DNA from: Tateyamaria sp. ANG-S1
GTDB lineage: Bacteria > Pseudomonadota > Alphaproteobacteria > Rhodobacterales > Rhodobacteraceae
Assembly (NCBI RefSeq): GCF_000814025.1
Contig: NZ_JWLL01000001.1
Location: 1 to 64,000 of the forward strand
Direction: 5' to 3'
DNA: 64,000 bases
Shown: in pieces, positions 42,564 to 51,292 of the stretch
Numbering within the stretch: position 1 is the first letter of the stretch
Layout: each line of letters opens with the position of its first letter
Translations under genes and position numbers: made by a program
Notes under the pieces: model-generated
The model's database searches: none
What the model was told of the DNA's origin: nothing
The model's input: only the letters and a program-made list of their open reading frames with translations

Positions 42564-43744
42564 TGTTCGAATCCCTCAAAGCCCAGAAACCCGACGGCAT
42601 CCTGATGCTGATGCAAATGTACCGCGAGGACCCGCGTGAGGCGAAGGTGGACCTCGGCGTCGGCGTCTACAAGGACGCCTCGGGCAACACGCCCGTCATG
42701 CGCGCGATCAAAGCGGCGGAGCAAAGGGTCTGGGAAACCCAAGACAGCAAGTCCTATGTCGGCCTCGCCGGTGCGCCCGATTTCAACGACGCCATGGTCA
42801 AGCTGGTGCTTGGCGAAGCGCTGCCCCGCGACGCGGTGAACTCGGTCGCCACACCGGGCGGCACGGGTGCTGTGCGCCAGGCCTTCGAACTGTTCAAGAT
42901 GGCCAGCCCCGGCGGGCGCGTTTTCGTGTCGAACCCCACATGGCCGAACCACCTGTCCATCCTCGACTATCTCGGCCTCGAAACCGTGCTCTACCGCTAT
43001 TTCGACGACGACACGCGCGGCGTCGACTTCGACGGCCTCATCGCAGATCTGAAACAGGCGAAGAAGGGCGACCTGATCCTCCTGCACGGCTGCTGCCACA
43101 ACCCCACGGGCGCCAACCTGACCGGCCCGCAATGGGACGAGGTGATCAAGGTTCTGCACGACACCGGTGCCACGCCCATGATCGACATCGCCTACCAGGG
43201 TTTTGGCGACAGTCTGGAGGAGGACGCCGCAGGCACGCGCAAGGTCGCCTCAGCCGTGCCAGAATGCCTGATCGCGGCCAGCTGCTCGAAAAACTTCGGC
43301 ATCTACCGCGAGCGCACCGGCATCCTGATGATGGTCGCAAACAGCACCGAAAAGGGCATCGCTCAGGGCACGCTTAACTTCCTCAACCGCCAGAACTACT
43401 CCTTCCCGCCCGACCACGGCGCGCGGCTGGTGACAACGATCCTGAACGACGACGCCCTGCGCGCCGACTGGATGGCCGAGCTGGAAGAGATGCGGACCGG
43501 CATGCTGGGCTTGCGCGAACAACTCGCCAAGGAACTGGAGACCCGCTCCGGCTCCAACCGCTTCGGCTTTATCGCGGAACATCGGGGCATGTTCTCGCGC
43601 CTGGGCGCGGCACCCGAACTGGTGGTGAAGATGCGGGAAGAAAGCGGCATCTACATGGTCGGCGACAGCCGCCTGAACATCGCAGGGCTCAACGCCCAAA
43701 CAGTGCCGGTACTGGCCGAAGCAATCGTTAAGGCTGGGGTCTGA
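42563..43744 (+). CDS. aromatic/aspartate aminotransferase (class I)
   Basis: 393 aa. Typical of TyrB/AspC enzymes: VDLGVGVYKDASGNTPVMRA at the start, SNPTWPNHLSI, CCHNPTGANLTGPQWDEV, and the PLP lysine in AASCSKNFGIYRERTG. Translationally coupled to the mercaptopyruvate sulfurtransferase. An aspartate or aromatic transaminase can make mercaptopyruvate from cysteine, so the pair may form a cysteine desulfuration route (inference). Confidence 0.88.
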   Translation: MFESLKAQKPDGILMLMQMYREDPREAKVDLGVGVYKDASGNTPVMRAIKAAEQRVWETQDSKSYVGLAGAPDFNDAMVKLVLGEALPRDAVNSVATPGGTGAVRQAFELFKMASPGGRVFVSNPTWPNHLSILDYLGLETVLYRYFDDDTRGVDFDGLIADLKQAKKGDLILLHGCCHNPTGANLTGPQWDEVIKVLHDTGATPMIDIAYQGFGDSLEEDAAGTRKVASAVPECLIAASCSKNFGIYRERTGILMMVANSTEKGIAQGTLNFLNRQNYSFPPDHGARLVTTILNDDALRADWMAELEEMRTGMLGLREQLAKELETRSGSNRFGFIAEHRGMFSRLGAAPELVVKMREESGIYMVGDSRLNIAGLNAQTVPVLAEAIVKAGV

Positions 43745-43749
43745 CCCAA

Positions 43750-43789
43750 GGTGCGCCGTGAAGGCGCACCGTACACCACCCTGTAGGGT
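43750..43789 (+). terminator. hairpins after the aminotransferase gene
   Basis: GGTGCGCC (43750-43757) and GGCGCACC (43763-43770) form a perfect 8-bp stem; a second short palindrome ACCCT / AGGGT (43778-43789) follows. No T-run, so terminator function is uncertain. Confidence 0.45.
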
Positions 43790-43858
43790 GTGCGGTCCTC
43801 GCGCACCATCCGCGTGATCTACATCGCGAACGGGTCCGATTATCCGAGAAAACCCCGC

Positions 43859-44419
43859 ATGGAAAAGCACGTCTTTCTCATCGGACCCGGCGGGATCGGA
43901 AAAACATCTACCGGCCCGTTTCTGGCGCGCCTCATCGGGCGGGAGTTCGTCGACCTCGACCAAGAGTTCATGGTCCGCATCGGACATATCGGTCGCTACA
44001 TTCGGCAACACGGCTACGCCGCCTATGTACGTCAGAACGCAGATCTGTTACTTCAGCACGTCGCAGGCCGATCCTCGCCCGCCGTTGTCGCTCTGTCATC
44101 GGGGTTTCTGATCGCAGAGACCGAACATGACACAGTGATGAAGAACAGACAGATCGTCAAAGATCTCGGTCATACGGTGATGCCACTGCCTTATCACGAT
44201 ATTGAGCGTTGTGCAGACATCGTAACAGCCCGGCAAGTCGGGCGAGGCTTCAACCTGCAGCGCTCCATTGAGCGGCCAAAGTTTCTGGCCCGCGTGGCTG
44301 TGTACCGGACCCTCGTGGATCACATCGTGGTCTCACAAGGACGACCGGAAGAGGTGGCGCGTGATACATTTATGCGCATCTCTAACGCCGATACGGCACT
44401 TGGCAAACCGGACCCGTAG
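43859..44419 (+). CDS. shikimate-kinase-like P-loop protein, altered active site
   Basis: 186 aa. Walker A FLIGPGGIGKTSTGPFLARL, then EFVDLDQEFMVRIGHI (shikimate-kinase-like DxD region). Where shikimate kinases have the substrate-binding GGG, this protein reads VVALSSGFLIAE. RP in SIERPKFLARV sits where the lid region is expected. Probably a small-molecule kinase of changed specificity rather than the pathway AroK. ATG 43859 is chosen (MEKHVFLIGPG). Flanked by related direct repeats at 43783 and 44416. Confidence 0.7.
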   Translation: MEKHVFLIGPGGIGKTSTGPFLARLIGREFVDLDQEFMVRIGHIGRYIRQHGYAAYVRQNADLLLQHVAGRSSPAVVALSSGFLIAETEHDTVMKNRQIVKDLGHTVMPLPYHDIERCADIVTARQVGRGFNLQRSIERPKFLARVAVYRTLVDHIVVSQGRPEEVARDTFMRISNADTALGKPDP

Positions 44420-44541
44420 GGTGCGCGATCCCCGCGCACTGTCCGCATGATCCAATCAGACCTTGCGCAAAGACCAGTGCACGGGACACGATACATGAAA
44501 AGGTTGACTATACGCCTTCCGAGGTCTGCTACGACGCCACA

Positions 44542-45182
44542 ATGCGCCGCCCAAATTCTCCCGATCATCTCCGCGCCGCCCTGTCCCACATCCGCTGGCT
44601 GGGCGGCGGCAGCGGCGCAGGCAAAACGACGCTTGCGAGGGAACTGGCGCAGACCCACTGCGCGCATCTCTATTCCAGCGACGACACCATGCAGGATCAC
44701 GCCGCGCGCTGTTCTGCGCATCGCTGCCCCCGCCTTGCCGCCTTCAAGCGGATGAGCATGGACGACCGCTGGGTGAACCGGCCACCGGAGGAGATGCTGG
44801 ACAGCTTCCACTGGTTCGCGGGCGAAGGGTTTGACCTGATCGTGCAGGACCTCCTCGCGCTGCCCCGCGACACACCGGTCATTGTCGAAGGCTTCCGCCC
44901 CTGGTCGCGCCCCTCCTGTCGGACCCGCAACACGCGCTCTGGCTCCTGCCCACCGCGGCCTTCCGCCGCCGCGCCTTCGACGCACGGGGATCAACATGGG
45001 ACATCCCGAACCGCACCAGCAATCCCGAACGCGCGCTTGCCAATCTGCTGGCACGCGACGCGCTGTTTACGACCCGTGTAGAGGCGGATTGTGATCAGCT
45101 TGGGCTTCATACTATGCCGGTCACCGGCTCACCTGGGCAGGCCGACATATTGCACCATCTGAGCGGGCATTTCTTCGCGTGA
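44542..45182 (+). pseudogene. frameshifted P-loop kinase-like gene
   Basis: From ATG 44542 the frame encodes IRWLGGGSGAGKTTLAREL (Walker A), then LYSSDDTM, then PRDTPVIVEGFRP up to about 44900. There the frame degenerates, while the frame beginning at 44901 continues naturally with LVAPLLSDPQHALWLLPT, RTSNPERALANLLARDALF and the stop TGA 45180-45182. The switch is at a CCCC run (44898-44901), consistent with loss of one C. Intact, it would be about 213 aa, in the AAA_18/cytidylate-kinase-like group. A sequencing error in the C-run cannot be excluded. Confidence 0.7.
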
Positions 45183-45534
45183 TGCGGTGCGCTCACCCGG
45201 TAATTTTGCGCGTCGCGCAATCGCAAAATCGGACCGTGTCAGAGAGCCATACAGCCCTCATATTCGCAACATGTCCCTTACCAATCCGTAAACGGTGCAC
45301 AAATTTCCAGCGAAATGCGTTGCGTTAACCCGCACCCGTCCGACCGCTGGGAGAAAACGCGCAGTTTCGGCTCCAAAATGTGCAGTTCCCGGAATCCGCC
45401 CCAAAAGACGCCCAAGTCGTCCCCCGCAAAACACGCAGTTTGCGGCCCAAAACATGCAGTTTCAAATCAAAGCACGTGCGCTGATGGGTGTTGCACTAGG
45501 CGGGTAAACGCACCGCACGCCCCCGTCACAAAAC
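45183..45534. other. non-coding region with hairpin and phased direct repeats
   Basis: No gene on either strand. It holds a hairpin (ATTTTGCG 45203-45210 / CGCAAAAT 45222-45229) and the four direct repeats at 45354-45463. It lies between two convergent genes, so these elements are not in an ordinary promoter position. Confidence 0.6.
45354..45463 (+). repeat. four 15-bp direct repeats in two pairs
   Basis: AAAACGCGCAGTTTC (45354), AAAATGTGCAGTTCC (45375), AAAACACGCAGTTTG (45428) and AAAACATGCAGTTTC (45449). Consensus AAAAYRYGCAGTTYS. Within each pair the copies are 21 bp apart, and the pairs are 74 bp apart, close to 2 and 7 turns of B-DNA. A weaker fifth match begins at 45403. Confidence 0.8.
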
Positions 45535-45561
45535 AAAAAGACCGGGCGCGAACGCCCGGTC
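45535..45561 (-). terminator. intrinsic terminator of amtB
   Basis: Read on the minus strand: GACCGGGCG, loop TTCG, CGCCCGGTC, then TTTTT. The 9-bp stem with UUCG-type tetraloop (plus-strand 45540-45561) lies about 30 nt after the amtB stop. Confidence 0.92.
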
Positions 45562-45591
45562 AGTCGGTTCTCTAACTGAGAGGAAGGAGCC

Positions 45592-46902
45592 TCAGCCTTT
45601 CGAGAAATCCGGATAAGCTTCCATGCCCATTTCCGACATGTCGAGGCCCGCGATCTCCTCCTCTTCGCCGACACGGATGCCGACAACAGCTTTGAGGATG
45701 AACCACAGAACCAGCGACGCGACGAAGGTGAACACGCCGTAAGCGATGATACCTGTGATCTGCGTGCCGAGCGATGCGTCGGAGTTGTAGAACACAACGG
45801 CAATGGTGCCCCAGATGCCTGCAAACAGGTGGACCGGGATCGCACCAACAACGTCGTCGATCTTCAGCTTGTCGAGGAATGGCACAGCAAAGACAACGAT
45901 CACACCACCGATGGCACCGATCCAAAGCGCACCGAACAGCGTGGGTGCAAGCGGCTCAGCCGTGATCGAAACAAGGCCTGCCAGCGCGCCGTTCAGCACC
46001 ATGGTGAGGTCAGGTTTTTTGTATAGAACCTGCGTCAGGATGAGCGCTGTGACAGCACCGGCAGCCGCCGCCATGTTGGTGTTGGCAAAGATGCGTGACA
46101 CGTCAGATACGTCACCCACGGTGCCCATTGCGAGCTGCGAACCGCCGTTGAAGCCGAACCAACCCAGCCACAGGATGAATGTCCCCAGAGTGGCGAGGGC
46201 GAGGTTGGAACCCGGCATCGGGTTGACCTTGCCGTCCTTGTATTTGCCCAGACGCGGACCCAGCACGATGGCACCGGCCAGAGCGGCCCAGCCACCCACG
46301 GAGTGCACGACGGTTGAGCCAGCAAAGTCGGAGAAACCGGCTTCGGACAACCAGCCGCCGCCCCACTGCCAGGAGCCCGAGATCGGGTACATAAAGCCAG
46401 TCAAAACAACGACAAAGATCAGAAAGGGCCACAGTTTGATACGCTCGGCCAGGGCACCCGAAACGATGGATGCGGTGGCCGCAACAAACACCAGCTGGAA
46501 GAAGAAGTCAGAGCCGATGGATGCGTAGTCCAGTGCGGCATCAGCGGCTGCGACACCCACGGGATCCAGCACGGTTTGACCGCCAAGGGCGAAGTAACCG
46601 TTGAAGTCACCGGGGTACATCGTGTTGAAACCAACCAGCCAGTACATGATGGCCGCGATCGAGAAGAGACCGATGTTCTTGGTCATCTGCATGGTCACGT
46701 TCTTGGAACGGACCAGACCACCTTCGAGCATGGCAAAACCGGCCGCCATGAAGAAGACCAGGAAGCCTGCCATGCAGAACAGCAGGGTGGTCATGATGTA
46801 GGGGCCGATCTCGTCAAAGCCCGGGGCGGCGTCTTGCGCCAGCGCCAGCGTCGGCAATGCGGTCAGCGCCGCGCCGGCAATAAGAGATTTCGTGAGTTTC
46901 AT
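45592..46902 (-). CDS. amtB: ammonium transporter
   Basis: 436 aa. Cleavable signal MKLTKSLIAGAALTALPTLALAQ, then 11 membrane segments. Amt hallmarks: FMAAGFAMLEGGLVRSKN, DFAGSTVVHSVGGWAALAGA (signature with the twin-His pore His), LGWFGFNGGS and IPVHLFAGIWGTIA with the second pore His. A cytoplasmic C-terminal tail of about 35 residues (RVGEEEEIAGLDMSEM) is the GlnK-binding part. ATG 46902 lies 28 nt after the glnK stop; co-transcribed. Confidence 0.95.
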   Translation of the reverse strand: MKLTKSLIAGAALTALPTLALAQDAAPGFDEIGPYIMTTLLFCMAGFLVFFMAAGFAMLEGGLVRSKNVTMQMTKNIGLFSIAAIMYWLVGFNTMYPGDFNGYFALGGQTVLDPVGVAAADAALDYASIGSDFFFQLVFVAATASIVSGALAERIKLWPFLIFVVVLTGFMYPISGSWQWGGGWLSEAGFSDFAGSTVVHSVGGWAALAGAIVLGPRLGKYKDGKVNPMPGSNLALATLGTFILWLGWFGFNGGSQLAMGTVGDVSDVSRIFANTNMAAAAGAVTALILTQVLYKKPDLTMVLNGALAGLVSITAEPLAPTLFGALWIGAIGGVIVVFAVPFLDKLKIDDVVGAIPVHLFAGIWGTIAVVFYNSDASLGTQITGIIAYGVFTFVASLVLWFILKAVVGIRVGEEEEIAGLDMSEMGMEAYPDFSKG

Positions 46903-46930
46903 TGTGCGTGTTTTCCCTTTGATGGCGCGC

Positions 46931-47428
<498 letters not shown>

Positions 47429-47520
47429 TTAGGAATCGTTAACGAAGCGCGCGCAGGGCGTGGCAAACCCCGTCAAAACGGATAAACTGGCGCAAACAAA
47501 AGGCCGGGCAGGGGTCGTCA

Positions 47521-49686
47521 ATGAGTGATTCAAGAAAGGGCAAGCGCCCCTTGGTGGCGGACCGTCGCTATCCAAAAAAAAAGAAGACGGCCAAGCCAGC
47601 GGCCCGCAAGGCACCGGCGAAGCTTCGCAAGGCGCCCGCCCGCAAGCCTTCACGCAATATCTTTGTGCGTTTGTTCAAGTGGATACTGCGCCTCGTGTGG
47701 TGGATCACGTGGCGGGTTGGTCTGACGGTTGCGGCAGGGATTGCCTTGGCCGTTGGCTATTTCTGGACCACGCTGCCTGACGTAGATGAACTGCTCGACG
47801 GACGCGCGCGCGGCTCGGTGACACTGCTGGACGGTGAAGGGAACCGATTTGCTTGGCGTGGCGACCAGTTCGGCGGCGTCGTCATGGCCAGCACCGTGTC
47901 GCCTGGCCTCAAAAATGCGGTGATCGCGATCGAGGACAGGCGGTTCTACCGCCATTTCGGCGTCAGCCCGCGGGGCGTTGCCAGCGCCGTGCGCATCAAC
48001 CTGCGCGAAGGGCGCGGTCCGCTGCAGGGGCATGGCGGCTCAACGATCACACAGCAGACGGCAAAGCTGCTCTGCCTTGGTGTGGTATACGATCCTGCCG
48101 AATGGGAATCCGAGGCAGCCTATGTCTCCGACTGCCGCCGAGGTTCGCTTCAGCGCAAGGCCAAGGAAGCCGTCTATGCGATGGCGATGGAGGCAAAGTA
48201 TTCCAAGGAAGAGATCCTCTCGATCTATCTGAACCGTGCCTATATGGGCGCGGGCGCCTATGGGGCCGAGGCTGCGGCACAACGCTATTTCGGCAAACCT
48301 GCCGCCACGCTAACGCCTGCCGAAGGGGCGATGCTTGCGGGCCTTCTGACGGCGCCCTCGCGCCTGGCGCCTACATCGAACCTAGAGCGTTCGCGCGACC
48401 GAGCAGCGACCGTGCTGCGCCTGATGGGCGAGCAGGGATATCTGTCGCGCGCAGAGGTTGCGCAATGGCAGGAGAACCCGGCCAGCCTGTCACCCGCTGC
48501 GCGGCGCAACGCGGGCGGGTACTTTGCCGACTGGGTGATGTCGACGGGGCCGGAGTTCTTCACCCGCAACACAACTGAAGACGTGATCATCCGCACGACG
48601 CTGGATCAGCGCCTGCAACGCGCCGCCGAAGACGCGCTGAAACAGGTGTTTGAAACCAAGGTGCGTGAAGGATCGAAAGCCCAGGCTGCCATCGTGGTGA
48701 TGAGCGCAGATGGCGCTGTGCGCGCCATGGTCGGCGGACGCGAAACACAGGTGGCGGGCGTATTCAACCGGGCGATCCAGGCGCAACGACAGACGGGATC
48801 GGCATTCAAACCCTTTGTCTACGCTGCGGCCTTGGAACTGGGGTATTCACCGCTCGATTTCGTAGATGACGAACCGCTCACCCTCGATATTCCTGGGTCC
48901 GGTCGCTGGTCGCCTCGCAACTACACAAATACCTATTCGGGCCGCGTCACGCTCACCAAGGCTCTCGCGGACTCGTTGAACATTCCAGCCGTTAAGGTGT
49001 CCGAGAGTATGGGGCGGGATTTGGTGCGCCGTGTTGCCACTGACTTCGGGATCGATGGCGCGATGGCCGACGGACCGGCGCTGGCGCTTGGCGCGTCCGA
49101 AAGTACACTTCTCGATATGACAGGCGCCTATGCGGGAATTCTGAATGGCGGCTCGTCGGTCACGCCCTACGGGCTGATCGACCTGCGCTTGCGTGGTGAC
49201 AGTGAGCCGCTGATGGGCACAGGCGGCGGCATTCGCGAGCGTGTCATACAGGAGGGGGCCGCCAAAGAGCTTATCTGGATGATGGAAAAGGTCGTGAGCG
49301 AGGGCACCGGTCAGCGGGCTCAATTCGGCGGCTGGCAAATTGCGGGCAAGACGGGAACGACGCAAGCGGCCAGAGATGCCTGGTTTATCGGCTTTACAGC
49401 AGACTACGTGGCAGGCGTCTGGATGGGGTATGATGACAATACGCCGCTCACAGGCGTCACCGGGGGCGGGCTCCCGACAGAAATCTGGCGCGAAACCATG
49501 GCGCGCGTCCACGAGGGCATGTCCCCACGCCCGTTGCCTCTGCAAGTGCCAGAACGGGCCGTACGCCAGGCGCAGACTCCCGCCCAGCAGGCACCACAGT
49601 CGCGCCAACCCGAAGTGCCCCGCACCACGGAAGGTCTGATCGAGACGCTGCTCCGCGACATATTGGGGGGTGGCCGCGATCGGTAG
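47521..49686 (+). CDS. class A penicillin-binding protein, PBP1A family
   Basis: 721 aa. Lys/Ala-rich cytoplasmic tail (1-48, with KKKKTAKPAARKAPAK), one membrane anchor (about 55-85), then glycosyltransferase GT51: AIEDRRFYRHFG (about 137, catalytic Glu) and GGSTITQQTAKLL. Then comes a transpeptidase with SxxK in RQTGSAFKPFVYAAA (about 425), SLN in LADSLNIPAVK (about 484) and KTG in IAGKTGTTQAA (about 609). A Gln/Pro-rich tail follows. Builds and cross-links peptidoglycan. ATG 47521 is just after an AGGGGTC. Divergent from glnK. Confidence 0.92.
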   Translation: MSDSRKGKRPLVADRRYPKKKKTAKPAARKAPAKLRKAPARKPSRNIFVRLFKWILRLVWWITWRVGLTVAAGIALAVGYFWTTLPDVDELLDGRARGSVTLLDGEGNRFAWRGDQFGGVVMASTVSPGLKNAVIAIEDRRFYRHFGVSPRGVASAVRINLREGRGPLQGHGGSTITQQTAKLLCLGVVYDPAEWESEAAYVSDCRRGSLQRKAKEAVYAMAMEAKYSKEEILSIYLNRAYMGAGAYGAEAAAQRYFGKPAATLTPAEGAMLAGLLTAPSRLAPTSNLERSRDRAATVLRLMGEQGYLSRAEVAQWQENPASLSPAARRNAGGYFADWVMSTGPEFFTRNTTEDVIIRTTLDQRLQRAAEDALKQVFETKVREGSKAQAAIVVMSADGAVRAMVGGRETQVAGVFNRAIQAQRQTGSAFKPFVYAAALELGYSPLDFVDDEPLTLDIPGSGRWSPRNYTNTYSGRVTLTKALADSLNIPAVKVSESMGRDLVRRVATDFGIDGAMADGPALALGASESTLLDMTGAYAGILNGGSSVTPYGLIDLRLRGDSEPLMGTGGGIRERVIQEGAAKELIWMMEKVVSEGTGQRAQFGGWQIAGKTGTTQAARDAWFIGFTADYVAGVWMGYDDNTPLTGVTGGGLPTEIWRETMARVHEGMSPRPLPLQVPERAVRQAQTPAQQAPQSRQPEVPRTTEGLIETLLRDILGGGRDR

Positions 49687-49780
49687 GCTCAGTGTGCAAG
49701 GGCGCGAAATCTTATCGACTTCGCGATCTTTCGTAGCGCATTCATGTCCGAACTGAACTCACAGAGCGGAGTCTGGCGAT

Positions 49781-50371
49781 TTAGCCCAGATTTTTGAGAT
49801 CGGCGATCATGGCGTCGATATTGCCGCCATTGCGGTCGATCAGCGCGCCAATCTCTGTCCGTTCGGTCAGCAGCAGGTTCACGCCTTCGATGAACATATT
49901 GAAGAACAGGTCGCGTCCGGACCGGTTCGACACATGAAAGGTCACGGCAAAGGGCGACTCACCACGCAGAAACGCCGTGGTCTCGACCTCGAACCAGTTC
50001 TTGACTTGACGCACGCCCTTCACTTCCAGCCGTCCGCCGATGAACTCGCGGAAGCGACGGCCATATTTGCGGGCGATGTACCCTTGGAACGCATTCGAAA
50101 ATGCGCGCTTCTGCGCGTTGCTGGCGCGGCGGCCATCCACACCCATGGCGTAGGCCGAGATGTAGGAGGTGTCGCTGTAACGGGCAAAGATGCGCTCGAA
50201 ATCCCGGAACATCGCGCTCTCGCCCTTGCCCGAGCCGATGACGTTGTTGATGTCGCCGACCAGCGAGTTGATCAGCTGCTTGGCGCCTGCTTCGTTCAGA
50301 GCAAAGGCCGGCAGTGCAGGCGCAAACGCGGCAAAGCTGGTGCCGGTTGCCAGGAAAAAACGTCTGTTCAT
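49781..50371 (-). CDS. MlaC-type periplasmic phospholipid-binding protein
   Basis: 196 aa. Twin-Arg-like start MNRRFFLATGTSFAAFAPAL, cleaved near PAFA. Body fits MlaC/Ttg2D: INSLVGDINNVIGSGK, FERIFARYSDTSYISAYAMG, FSNAFQGYIARKYGRRF, and the closing FIEGVNLLLTERTEIGALID. Shuttles phospholipids between the outer-membrane MlaA complex and the inner-membrane MlaFEDB transporter. Start 1 nt after the MlaA stop, so the two are an operon. No MlaFED genes in the window. Confidence 0.88.
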   Translation of the reverse strand: MNRRFFLATGTSFAAFAPALPAFALNEAGAKQLINSLVGDINNVIGSGKGESAMFRDFERIFARYSDTSYISAYAMGVDGRRASNAQKRAFSNAFQGYIARKYGRRFREFIGGRLEVKGVRQVKNWFEVETTAFLRGESPFAVTFHVSNRSGRDLFFNMFIEGVNLLLTERTEIGALIDRNGGNIDAMIADLKNLG

Positions 50372-50372
50372 G

Positions 50373-51134
50373 TCAAAATCCCTCGGTGTCCAAGGCAAAC
50401 GGGTCAATCTCTGCAGCCGCACCGGTGTCACCCAACTCGAACCGTCGGTTCTGTAGCCAGATCAAACGTGCCTGGGCGTAGCTGTCAGCACTCTCATATA
50501 GAATGGAATCGACAGTATCGGTAAACCGGCCGCGCCGGGACAGGCCGGAAGCTGCCGCAGCGACCGTTCCGTAATACTGTTCCGGGCTGTCCACCATATA
50601 GCTCAGCGGGTTGGTGAACAGGTCAACGACCTTGCCGGTCGTGTTACGGGCCGTCGATGGCCCAAGAAGGGGAAGTTCAAGATAGGCACCTTCGCCGACG
50701 CCCCAAACAAACAGCGTTTCGCCAAAATCGGTATCGTGCGGCGGCAGTTGGAAGTCGGATGCGACATCGAACAGGCCAAAAATGCCAAGAACCGAGTTTG
50801 CCATAAAGCGAACGGTCGAAATGCCCGCACCTTCCAGATCACCTTGCAGCAGGCTGTTTACGACAACCGATGGCTCACCCAGATTGCGCGCGAAATTGCT
50901 CACGCTGTCTTCGATCTCGTCCGGCAGCACCGACGAGTACCCGATGGCGGCGGGGCGCACCAATGCGCGGTCAAGGCCACGGTTGAACGCATGAACCTTA
51001 CGATTCTGGCGTTCATACGGGTCATTTATCCCGTCTGGTTGCGCCAGGCGCTGATCAGAAGCCGCACACGCGGCGAGCAGCCCAGCTGCCAGCAATAAGA
51101 ATGCGGCATTCCGGGCGCGATAAAAAAGAGACAA
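50373..51134 (-). CDS. mlaA: MlaA (VacJ) outer-membrane lipoprotein
   Basis: 253 aa. Lipoprotein signal MSLFYRARNAAFLLLAAGLLAAC. MlaA hallmarks: DPYERQNRKVHAFNRGLDRA, RNLGEPSVVVNSLLQGDLEG, RFMANSVLGIFGLFDVAS, DFGETLFVWGVGEGAYLELP and LGPSTARN. Removes phospholipids from the outer leaflet and hands them to MlaC. Upstream AT-rich spacer is shared with the divergent type I secretion genes. Confidence 0.92.
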   Translation of the reverse strand: MSLFYRARNAAFLLLAAGLLAACAASDQRLAQPDGINDPYERQNRKVHAFNRGLDRALVRPAAIGYSSVLPDEIEDSVSNFARNLGEPSVVVNSLLQGDLEGAGISTVRFMANSVLGIFGLFDVASDFQLPPHDTDFGETLFVWGVGEGAYLELPLLGPSTARNTTGKVVDLFTNPLSYMVDSPEQYYGTVAAAASGLSRRGRFTDTVDSILYESADSYAQARLIWLQNRRFELGDTGAAAEIDPFALDTEGF

Positions 51135-51292
51135 AGCAAATCTCCGCTGGATATTTACGACGTGTAATTAATGGTGTTGTCCTAAATGCCCATAGCGCCG
51201 AAAGTGTATCCTTGTACATGTGGCACTTGCGCGACACGCAAAATACTCGATCGTAGACAGAAAACAAATTTGAGCAGCAGACAAGCGAATTG

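Noticed and set aside
45354-45463. CRISPR array
   Set aside because: Repeats are only 15 bp with unequal gaps of 6 and 38 bp, and there are no cas genes.
51219-51240. sigma-54 promoter (TGGCACTTGCG) before the secretion genes
   Set aside because: The second TTGC element is not at the required spacing.
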